From Flavobacteriaceae bacterium (lineage in GTDB: Bacteria > Bacteroidota > Bacteroidia > Flavobacteriales > Flavobacteriaceae), in the NCBI GenBank assembly GCA_026992695.1, contig JALWYP010000348.1, forward strand, positions 1 to 5,018: a stretch of 5,018 nt of DNA, written 5' to 3'. Shown here one piece after another: positions 1-5,018 of the stretch (positions are counted from its first letter, which is position 1; each line of letters opens with the position of its first letter). The translations under genes were made by a program, and so were the position numbers. The notes beneath the pieces were generated by a model, which was not told the origin of the DNA, made no database searches, and saw nothing but the letters and a program-made list of their open reading frames with translations.

Positions 1-255
1 GTTCAAGAATGTTTTAATAATATTATAAAACACTCGGGAGCAACTGCCGCAAAAATCACAATAATAAAAGAAGTAAACAAAATAACCATTACCATTCAAG
101 ATAACGGAAAAGGGTTTAATTTTGAAACAAACCAAAACAAAAAAAGTTTCGGATTAAAATCCTTACAAGAACGCGCCTTATTCTTAAAAGGAAAAATTAA
201 CTTTGAAACCGAAAAAAATAAAGGAACTCTCATCACCATAACTTCCTATCGTTAA
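1..255 (+). CDS. Sensor histidine kinase, C-terminal ATPase fragment (5' end outside window)
   Basis: This is the last 84 residues of a two-component sensor kinase, open from the first base and ending in TAA at 253-255. The fragment carries the ATP-binding motifs of a HATPase_c domain: an N box at residues 2-12 (QECFNNIIKHS), a G1 box DNGKGF at 34-39, and a G2-like GLKSLQERA at 51-59. The N-box form and the GLxxLxER block are typical of the HisKA_3 kinases (NarX/LiaS/DesK type) that pair with LuxR-type regulators, which is what lies next door. The phosphoacceptor histidine and any sensor or membrane segments are upstream of the window, so the signal cannot be inferred. The stop codon overlaps the next ATG by one base (TAATG), pointing to co-transcription and translational coupling. 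The domain call is firm; the exact subfamily is an inference. Confidence 0.92.
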   Translation, partial: VQECFNNIIKHSGATAAKITIIKEVNKITITIQDNGKGFNFETNQNKKSFGLKSLQERALFLKGKINFETEKNKGTLITITSYR

Positions 256-881
256 TGAGCAATAAAATTAATATAGTAGTTGCAGATGATCATCCCATCT
301 TATTAGAAGGTGTTATTTCTGTGATTGAAAAAGAATTGCCCGAAATTACTACACATAAAGCGAACAACGGAATGGAGGCTTTGCAGCTCATTACTTCCTT
401 ACAGCCCGAAATTACTATTTTAGATATTGAAATGCCCATTATGGACGGTATAGAAGTAGCGATAAAAATTAGACAACTCAAGCTGCCTACAAAAATCATT
501 TTTCTTACTCTTCATAAAGAACGTAGTTTTTTTAAGGAAATTATTAAATTAGATGTTATGGGCTATGTGTTAAAAGAATTTTCTATTAACCAAATTTCTC
601 ATTGTATTAAAACCGTTTTGAGCGGAAAAAAATACTTTAGCAAAGAAATTGAAAACTACATTGAAGATACTGTAATAGACTTTTCTATTTTCACCAAAAC
701 CGAATTAAATATTCTACGCCTTATCGCTAAAGAAAAAACTACAAAAGAAATAGCCGAAATGCTCTTTGTCTCTCCAAAAACAATAGACTCCCATCGCTAT
801 AATATCTGCAAAAAACTCAATCTAAAACCCGAAAAAAACAGCCTTTTAAAGTGGGTTTTTCAAAATGCACCTATTCTCTAA
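255..881 (+). CDS. Two-component response regulator, NarL/LuxR family
   Basis: A complete 208-residue DNA-binding response regulator, the usual length for the NarL/FixJ family. The receiver domain (about residues 4-122) has the acidic pair D11-D12, the phosphoacceptor D57 within LDIEMP, the switch threonine T85 and the conserved lysine K107. The C-terminal part (about 145-207) is a LuxR-type helix-turn-helix with the usual pattern TxxELxILxxIA, TxKEIAxxLFVS and KTIDSHRxNI. It should be phosphorylated by the kinase encoded just upstream and then bind DNA as a dimer. The start at 255 is favoured because it overlaps the kinase stop and gives a full receiver N terminus. No key residue is missing. 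A perfect palindrome lies across its stop codon and before the next operon, making that operon the most obvious target, but this is inferred from position only. The family is certain; the regulon is unknown. Confidence 0.95.
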   Translation: MSNKINIVVADDHPILLEGVISVIEKELPEITTHKANNGMEALQLITSLQPEITILDIEMPIMDGIEVAIKIRQLKLPTKIIFLTLHKERSFFKEIIKLDVMGYVLKEFSINQISHCIKTVLSGKKYFSKEIENYIEDTVIDFSIFTKTELNILRLIAKEKTTKEIAEMLFVSPKTIDSHRYNICKKLNLKPEKNSLLKWVFQNAPIL

Positions 882-896
882 GGGTTAACCCTTAGA
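877..896. promoter_or_regulatory. Perfect 20-bp palindrome, candidate regulator operator
   Basis: The half-site TCTAAGGGTT is followed directly by its exact reverse complement AACCCTTAGA, with no spacer. It covers the stop codon of the response regulator gene (879-881) and lies about 45 bp upstream of the proposed -7 element of the next operon. A 20-bp symmetric site suits binding by a dimeric LuxR-type regulator such as the one just upstream. As RNA it could instead fold into an 8-bp stem with a TTAA loop and act as a weak terminator or attenuator; the nearest T run (907-911) is about 10 nt downstream, which is poor for a classical terminator. The palindrome is directly seen; its function is inferred. 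Confidence 0.5.
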
Positions 897-898
897 TA

Positions 899-913
899 TT
901 TACGGGTTTTTAC
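899..913 (+). repeat. TTTAC direct repeat with 10-bp period upstream of promoter
   Basis: TTTAC occurs at 899-903 and again at 909-913, one helical turn apart, with T-rich sequence between. It lies between the palindrome and the proposed -33 element, where an activator contacting RNA polymerase would sit. The repeat is short and the region AT-rich, so chance is quite possible. Confidence 0.25.
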
Positions 914-916
914 TTA

Positions 917-947
917 TTGATTTATAGTTGTTAAAGGTACTACTTTG
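917..947 (+). promoter_or_regulatory. Probable Bacteroidota-type promoter of the three-gene surface operon
   Basis: The sequence TACTTTG at 941-947 resembles the Bacteroidota -7 element TAnnTTTG with one base fewer between TA and TTTG. A TTG at 917-919 sits 21 bp upstream and could be the -33 element. Transcription would then begin near 953-955, leaving a leader of about 25 nt before the ATG at 979. A second TTG at 928-930 is too close to be the -33 partner. The placement in the only sizeable gap before the operon supports the call; the exact start site is inferred. Confidence 0.45.
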
Positions 948-978
948 CACCTAATCATTAACTTAAATTATTTCAGTC

Positions 979-1473
979 ATGAAAAAACTCCGATTATCTT
1001 TCATTTTCTTGATACTTTGTTTTACCGGTATCGGGCAAAATGTACAGCGCTCCTCGTTGAGTAGTAGCGGAAGTTCAAAAACTGTGGAGGTAGCAGGAAC
1101 ATCCTACTACATTAGCCATAGTGTTGGGCAACAAAGCGCCATAGGCACTTTGCAATCAAACAACAACACCATTAGGCAAGGTTTTCAACAACCTCCTGCT
1201 TCTATTAAGGTATATATTAACGACACTTCGAATCTTAGTGCACGTATTTTTCCTAATCCGGTAGAAGCTTTTGTAACAATTGCATTTAATGATGTGGTAA
1301 AAAATCCTATTCAAATAGAGTTATTTAACATTGCGGGTAAGCACATCTTATCTAAAAAACAAGCACCAACAAACAGTTTTCAATTAGATATTTCGCAACT
1401 GGCAAGTGGCACTTATTTATTAACCCTTGTTTCCGGTTCTAAAAAGCTAACCGCAAAACTTATTAAAAAATAA
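979..1473 (+). CDS. Small exported protein with T9SS type A C-terminal sorting domain
   Basis: A 164-residue protein. Residues 1-19 form a signal peptide (KK, then a hydrophobic core), probably cut near G19/Q20. Residues about 21-78 are a short Ser/Gly/Gln-rich segment with the pattern YYISHSVGQQSAIGTLQSNN...IRQGFQQP, a motif often found before sorting tails in this phylum. Residues about 88-164 are a Por secretion tail: RIFPNPVEAFVTI, IELFNIAGKHI, LDISQLASGTYLLTL and the basic end KLTAKLIKK. In known T9SS substrates this domain drives passage across the outer membrane and is then removed, often with attachment of the protein to surface lipopolysaccharide. There is almost no cargo domain, so an enzymatic role is unlikely; an accessory or anchoring role is an inference. 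It is the first gene of the operon, five bases before the next. The start at 979 gives the complete signal peptide. LILC at 11-14 is not a good lipobox. Confidence 0.88.
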   Translation: MKKLRLSFIFLILCFTGIGQNVQRSSLSSSGSSKTVEVAGTSYYISHSVGQQSAIGTLQSNNNTIRQGFQQPPASIKVYINDTSNLSARIFPNPVEAFVTIAFNDVVKNPIQIELFNIAGKHILSKKQAPTNSFQLDISQLASGTYLLTLVSGSKKLTAKLIKK

Positions 1474-1478
1474 CTATT

Positions 1479-2144
1479 ATGAAAAAAATATACCTTTTTA
1501 TACCCATACTTCTTTTGGTATTTCAATCTTATTCACAAGAATTAATCACCGAAACCGGAATAAATTTTACTTCGTTTGAATTTACCAACTCACAAGGAGA
1601 AAGTTTAGATAATTTACAACCAAAAACCAAAAGTTTTTTGGCAATGGGATATCGTCATAACATAGTAAACCAAGTACTCTATCTCTACGGAGGGATAAGC
1701 CTAAATCAGTACGGAGCTATTGGCAGTGACGACTCGGTAGGAAACTATTTTGAATGGGATACTTCCTATCTCGGAGTCCATTTTAATGCAGATCTAAAAG
1801 TGCTAAATGCTAATAAATTTACACTATTATTACGAGCCGGAACCGCTGCCGAGTTTATGTTACAAGGCACACAAACGTTAAATAATCAAGTCTTTGACCT
1901 TAAAGGGCAAGAAGAATTTAAAGACACTACTATGTTTTTTAGGGGAGGCATCATTTTTCAGTATCAAGCCTCTCAAAATATCGCCGTTTTTACACAATAC
2001 AGCTACGGAAAAAGTTCCGAAAACGGAAATTCTCAAAAATTAAAATACCAATCAAGTTCTATTGGGGTTGGACTCGCTTTTTCACTATCCAACGGAAAAT
2101 CCGAAACCCAAGATACAGACAACAATACAGAAGAAAATAATTAA
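1479..2144 (+). CDS. Predicted outer-membrane beta-barrel protein
   Basis: A 221-residue protein with a signal peptide at residues 1-19 (cut probably after SYS). The mature part alternates polar and hydrophobic/aromatic residues in short stretches typical of membrane beta-strands, for example 52-60, 66-77, 95-106, 113-127, 152-162, 167-176 and 193-203, which suggests a small barrel of about eight strands. The last strand, SSIGVGLAFSL, is followed by an unusual hydrophilic, acidic tail of some 18 residues (204-221; rich in D, E, N) instead of ending the protein at an aromatic residue. It lies 5 bp after the sorting-tail gene and 11 bp before the fibre gene, so it is almost certainly co-expressed. 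I see no PorP/SprF signature. The barrel call rests on strand pattern and signal peptide; a porin, anchor or assembly role is not shown by the sequence. Confidence 0.72.
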   Translation: MKKIYLFIPILLLVFQSYSQELITETGINFTSFEFTNSQGESLDNLQPKTKSFLAMGYRHNIVNQVLYLYGGISLNQYGAIGSDDSVGNYFEWDTSYLGVHFNADLKVLNANKFTLLLRAGTAAEFMLQGTQTLNNQVFDLKGQEEFKDTTMFFRGGIIFQYQASQNIAVFTQYSYGKSSENGNSQKLKYQSSSIGVGLAFSLSNGKSETQDTDNNTEENN

Positions 2145-2155
2145 AAAAACCAATT

Positions 2156-4846
2156 ATGAAAAACTTTTACTTTTTAGTAGTTGCATTTCTTATTAGTACA
2201 ATAAGTTTTGCACAAACAGACGGGATAAGTTACCAAGCGGTAATTTTAAATCCCAAAGCACAAGAACTTCCCGGTGTAGATGCTACAAATAACATCTTAC
2301 CTAACCACGAGATTAGTATCCAATTTACTATTTTAAACAATGCAGGTGGTATTGATTATCAAGAAATTCAGAATACCTCAACCGATGCCTACGGAATGAT
2401 TAACCTCTTTATTGGAGAGGGAACCCAAACCGGAGGTAACTCTTTTACTGAAATAAACTGGGACGGAAGTCCTAAAAATCTCCAAGTAGACATTGATTTT
2501 AACGGAGGCTCTAATTTTGAACCCTTAGGAAACCAAAAACTCACTTTCGTACCCTATGCCTATCATCGAAACATTAATGCTACCGGTAATTTAAACGTAG
2601 AAGGCGAATCTAATTTTAATGGAGATTTTCTTTTAGAAGGTATTTTAACCCTCAATAATGATTTAATTGTTACCGGAAACAGTACTTTTAATGGCGATAC
2701 GCAAATTACCGGAACCCTAGGTGTTCAAGGAGAAACCACATTAGATAGTGATTTAAATGTTACCGGCAACACTACCTTAAACAACACGCTAGATGTAACA
2801 AACGGAAGCCCCTCTAACCTTTCGGGAGATCTGAATGTAACGGGTACTACAAACCTTCAAAACGAACTTAATGTTGAAGGACAAACCACTATTAATAACA
2901 ATATTTTTGTTTCGCAAAATGCTATTATTAACGGAAATGTAACAGTAGATGGAGAAACCAACCTTAACAACCCGTTAAACGTAAACAACCAAAAACCAAC
3001 AAACCTTTCCGGAACACTTACCGTAGAAGGATTAACAACTTTTAATAATGGTTTAATTATCGAAGGCGAAACTATTATAAACAATAATTTAACAGTTGCA
3101 GGTAACGAACTAATTCAAGGAGACTCTGAGGTGGAAGGAAATGCAACTGTTGGGCAAAATCTCGTAGTACATGGCATTACCAGCCTTCACGATGTATTAA
3201 AAGTGGATAATAGTAGTGCTACTTTTTTAACCGGAACCTTACGAGTAGACCAATTAACAGACTTAAACAATGGTCTTAACGTAAATAACAACAGTATCTC
3301 TAACCTATCAGGTATTTTGAATGTTGAAGGCGTTTCAAACCTAAACAATGCACTCAATGTACAAGGAGTTACCAATATGGAAAGCGAATTAAATGTAAAC
3401 AACGAAAGTATAACCAACTTATCCGGTGTGCTTAATGTTGATGGTATTTCAAACCTAAACAATGCGTTAAATGTGCAAGGAATCACAAATATGGAAAGCG
3501 AATTAAATGTAAATAATGCAAGTGTTACAAATCTATCGGGAGAATTAAATGTAGATGGAATTACAAAATTAAATAATGAGCTGGAAGTAACAGGGAAATC
3601 TACTTTTACAGATTCACTTAAAGTAAACGGAAACACCATATTAGCAAATTTGGTTGTAAAAGGAAATAATACTGTAGGCGGTACCAATGCAGACCATATT
3701 GCCTTGTTTGAAAATACTAATACGTCAAATCAAGCAGACGGTATTGCCATACGTATTCATGGAAATGCAAGTGGGAAGTTAGGTTTTAGAAACCGCTTTA
3801 TAACTTTCTACGGAAGCGCAAATGGTGGAGATTATATGGCTGGGCGTATAGAAAGTTACGATTTACAAGCAGGAGATTTATGGGAGAGCTTCCCCATTCC
3901 GGACTTTGCCAACCTTATAAACGTGTTTGATTTTTCGCAAGTGTTAGAATGGACACCACCATCTTTAGATGTTACTGGTGGATCTTTTCCAAGTTTATCA
4001 GGGGGTAATTTCCCATATATTAATGACGATGGTGATATTATCCCAGGAAGTTTCCCTTCTCTTAGTGGGGGAAGTTTCCCAACTTCTACTTTTGATATAG
4101 GAACATTAAACCTAAATTTTGACAACTTTTTTAACCCAACAGCTGGAGTAGGTGCAGCGGGGGATATAGGATCAATGGTTGCTTGGGGAATGCGAAACGG
4201 AGATCCTGGTTTTTTACCCACAGGACCCTGGGGTCTTGCTCTAGCACCTCTTATTCTATCAGCAAAACAAGTTGCAAGAGACCAAGGTGTTATTTATGGC
4301 TCAAAAGGTGCCGATTATGCAGAGTGGCTTGAGAAAGAAAACCCTGCCGAAAAATATATGTTTGGCGAAGTCGTAGGCGTTAAAGGAGGAAAAATATCTC
4401 GAAATACTACTGATGCAGACCAAGTAATGTCTATCTCATTAGCTCCTATTGTACTGGGTAATATGCCCGATGCTAACCGAAAAGATGCTTTTGAAAAAGT
4501 AGGTTTTATGGGGCAAGTGCCCGTGCTTACTCTAGGCGATGTTGAAGTTGGCGATTTTATTGTAGCTTCAGGTTATAACGACGGATATGCCAAAGCTATT
4601 TCTCCAAAAGACATTTCACTTGCAGATTTAAAACAAGTAATTGGTAAAGCTTGGTCTGCTTCAAACGGACAAAAAGCAAGTATTATTAACGTGTCTGTTG
4701 GACTTAAAACAAACGAATGGGTTGAAATATTCCAACAACAAGATGCAAAAATTAAACAATTAGAATCTCAAGTAAAAAAAATTAATACACTTCAAAAACA
4801 AATGGAAAATATTGAAGCTAAATTGCAAAAGCTCGATATTAATTAA
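2156..4846 (+). CDS. Large secreted tail-fibre-like repetitive surface protein
   Basis: An 896-residue protein with a signal peptide at 1-19 (SFA cut before Q20). Residues about 21-138 form a globular domain with the pattern GISYQAVI...EISIQFTI...YGMINLFIGEGT...WDGSPKNLQVDI...LTFVPYAYH, frequent at the N terminus of large Bacteroidota surface proteins. Residues about 143-503 are a long array of short LNVxGxTxLNNxL units, expected to wind into a rigid, possibly trimeric, beta-structured shaft. Residues 504-580 (ADHIALFENTN...ADGIAIRIHG...FITFYG) look like another small beta domain, then comes a Gly/Ser/Pro-rich stretch with GSFPSLSGG twice. Residues about 715-850 begin with GADYAEWLEK and resemble C-terminal domains of phage tail fibres and appendages. 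The end (855-893) is a predicted coiled coil (EIFQQQDAKIKQLESQVKKI), probably trimerising. No T9SS tail is visible. Likely an extracellular fibre or adhesin; last gene of the operon, followed by a terminator. A phage origin is possible but no phage genes adjoin it. Confidence 0.85.
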   Translation: MKNFYFLVVAFLISTISFAQTDGISYQAVILNPKAQELPGVDATNNILPNHEISIQFTILNNAGGIDYQEIQNTSTDAYGMINLFIGEGTQTGGNSFTEINWDGSPKNLQVDIDFNGGSNFEPLGNQKLTFVPYAYHRNINATGNLNVEGESNFNGDFLLEGILTLNNDLIVTGNSTFNGDTQITGTLGVQGETTLDSDLNVTGNTTLNNTLDVTNGSPSNLSGDLNVTGTTNLQNELNVEGQTTINNNIFVSQNAIINGNVTVDGETNLNNPLNVNNQKPTNLSGTLTVEGLTTFNNGLIIEGETIINNNLTVAGNELIQGDSEVEGNATVGQNLVVHGITSLHDVLKVDNSSATFLTGTLRVDQLTDLNNGLNVNNNSISNLSGILNVEGVSNLNNALNVQGVTNMESELNVNNESITNLSGVLNVDGISNLNNALNVQGITNMESELNVNNASVTNLSGELNVDGITKLNNELEVTGKSTFTDSLKVNGNTILANLVVKGNNTVGGTNADHIALFENTNTSNQADGIAIRIHGNASGKLGFRNRFITFYGSANGGDYMAGRIESYDLQAGDLWESFPIPDFANLINVFDFSQVLEWTPPSLDVTGGSFPSLSGGNFPYINDDGDIIPGSFPSLSGGSFPTSTFDIGTLNLNFDNFFNPTAGVGAAGDIGSMVAWGMRNGDPGFLPTGPWGLALAPLILSAKQVARDQGVIYGSKGADYAEWLEKENPAEKYMFGEVVGVKGGKISRNTTDADQVMSISLAPIVLGNMPDANRKDAFEKVGFMGQVPVLTLGDVEVGDFIVASGYNDGYAKAISPKDISLADLKQVIGKAWSASNGQKASIINVSVGLKTNEWVEIFQQQDAKIKQLESQVKKINTLQKQMENIEAKLQKLDIN
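2582..3664 (+). repeat. Coding repeat array: LNVxGxTxLNN-type shaft repeats
   Basis: Residues about 143-503 of the 896-aa protein repeat a core of L-N-V-x-G-x-T/S-x-L-N-N roughly every 12-14 residues. Within this a longer-order unit is marked by xNLSG segments at residues 221, 283, 357 (as FLTG), 383, 421 and 459. The early part is diverged and the late part (from residue 374) is highly regular. The composition is dominated by Asn, Leu, Val, Gly and Thr with no Cys, as expected for stacked beta-turn structures of fibre shafts. Confidence 0.85.
3275..3589 (+). repeat. Tandem 114-bp (38-aa) repeat, two full copies and a partial third
   Basis: Copy one spans 3275-3388, copy two 3389-3502, and a partial third runs from 3503 to about 3589. 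Each full copy reads LNVNN...NLSG...LNV.G.SNLNNALNVQG.TNMESE. By hand alignment the two full copies share 32 of 38 residues and 89 of 114 bases. The amino-acid changes are nearly all conservative (E/D, V/I, S/T) and many of the base changes are silent, so the duplication is not very recent and the protein sequence has been held by selection. Confidence 0.9.
3980..4081 (+). repeat. Short coding repeat GSFPSLSGG
   Basis: Within the fibre protein, GSFPSLSGG occurs at residues 609-617 and again at 631-639, each followed by one residue and then FP (NFP, SFP). The codons differ between the copies. This Gly/Ser/Pro-rich segment, flanked by LDVTGG and an acidic NDDGD loop, separates the shaft and the FENTN domain from the C-terminal domain and may be a flexible linker or exposed loop. 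Confidence 0.7.
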
Positions 4847-5018
4847 ACCCAACCAACCTTGTTTCAATTTTTAAAACCTTCTTGATGAATTTCAAGAAGG
4901 TTTTTTTTATAATTAAATCAAAATTTAAAGAAGCTCTTTCATCTGATTTATTTGACTTCATAGCATTAGCCATTGCTATAATATTTTTAAGTTCAATACC
5001 CTGTGCATCAAGCTTTGT
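4839..5018 (-). CDS. Possible 3' end of a convergent gene (unknown protein)
   Basis: The minus strand is open without a stop from the window edge at 5018 down to TAA at 4839-4841, 59 residues. The first part reads as a plausible amphipathic helix (LDAQGIELKNIIAMANAM, then KSNKSDERASLNFDLI). No family is recognised. A stop-free run of this length is uncommon in such AT-rich DNA, and the strong terminator between the genes fits a convergent arrangement. Against it, the frame runs through the terminator hairpin and a few bases into the end of the fibre gene, so the last ~20 residues look less protein-like. The opposite strand is also open for 4909-5018, but has no ATG start. Low confidence. Confidence 0.33.
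   Translation of the reverse strand, partial: TKLDAQGIELKNIIAMANAMKSNKSDERASLNFDLIIKKTFLKFIKKVLKIETRLVGFN
4873..4908 (+). terminator. Rho-independent terminator after the fibre gene
   Basis: A 13-bp perfect stem pairs 4873-4885 (AAAACCTTCTTGA) with 4892-4904, around a 6-nt loop TGAATT, and the T run continues to 4908. It starts 27 bp after the fibre stop codon. The minus-strand reading ends in TTTT followed by A residues, so it may also serve, less efficiently, for a convergent gene from the right. Confidence 0.9.

Noticed and set aside
290..499. Minus-strand open frame within the response regulator gene
   Set aside because: It lies wholly opposite the receiver domain, whose coding strand is certain.
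1420..1429. Half-palindrome TTAACCCTTG inside the sorting-tail gene
   Set aside because: It encodes the conserved Leu-Thr-Leu strand of the sorting domain and has no second half; likely chance.
1479..2144. PorP/SprF-type T9SS partner protein
   Set aside because: It is shorter than that family usually is (around 300 residues) and lacks its N-terminal sequence pattern; only a general barrel call is supported.
2582..3664. CRISPR-like or non-coding repeat array
   Set aside because: The repeats are in frame, diverged at silent positions, lack unique spacers and encode a regular protein shaft.
2857..3687. Long open frames on the minus strand opposite the repeat array (2857-3084 and 3187-3687)
   Set aside because: They mirror the repetitive codon pattern of the fibre gene, give a low-complexity Phe/Pro/Ser/Thr-rich translation and have no recognisable domain or start context.
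3856..4221. Minus-strand open frame opposite the Gly/Ser/Pro-rich part of the fibre gene
   Set aside because: Its translation is a repetitive GKLPP/KLP-rich shadow of the GSFPSLSGG region; the plus-strand frame is clearly the coding one.
2156..4846. Prophage tail-fibre gene
   Set aside because: The protein has a signal peptide, and the neighbours are a two-component system and exported envelope proteins; no phage structural, lysis or integrase gene is present in the window. A distant phage origin of the C-terminal domain stays possible.

Overview
The window looks like chromosomal DNA from a member of the Bacteroidota, probably a flavobacterium. The evidence is the AT-rich composition, start codons without Shine-Dalgarno sequences, a TAnTTTG-like -7 promoter element, a type IX secretion (T9SS) type A sorting tail, and a fibre-like secreted protein whose N-terminal domain is common in that phylum. 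The species cannot be named from the sequence.

Layout: positions 1-255 hold the 3' end of a sensor histidine kinase (ATP-binding domain only). It overlaps by one base the start of a complete NarL/LuxR-type response regulator (255-881). A 97-bp gap follows, carrying a perfect 20-bp palindrome over the regulator's stop codon, a 10-bp-phased direct repeat and a likely promoter. Next come three tightly spaced same-strand genes for exported proteins: a 164-aa protein that is mostly signal peptide plus T9SS sorting tail (979-1473), a 221-aa predicted outer-membrane beta-barrel protein (1479-2144), and an 896-aa repetitive, tail-fibre-like surface protein (2156-4846). A strong hairpin terminator (4873-4908) closes the unit. 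The last ~110 bp contain an open minus-strand frame that may be the 3' end of a convergent gene.

How they may work together (inference): the kinase-regulator pair senses an envelope or external signal and controls the adjacent operon through the palindrome or repeat upstream of its promoter. The operon would build a cell-surface fibre: the 896-aa protein as the shaft and tip, the barrel as an outer-membrane partner, and the small sorting-tail protein as a T9SS-delivered accessory. The fibre protein has a signal peptide but no T9SS tail of its own, so how it reaches or stays on the surface is the open question. I did not recognise this gene set as a named system.
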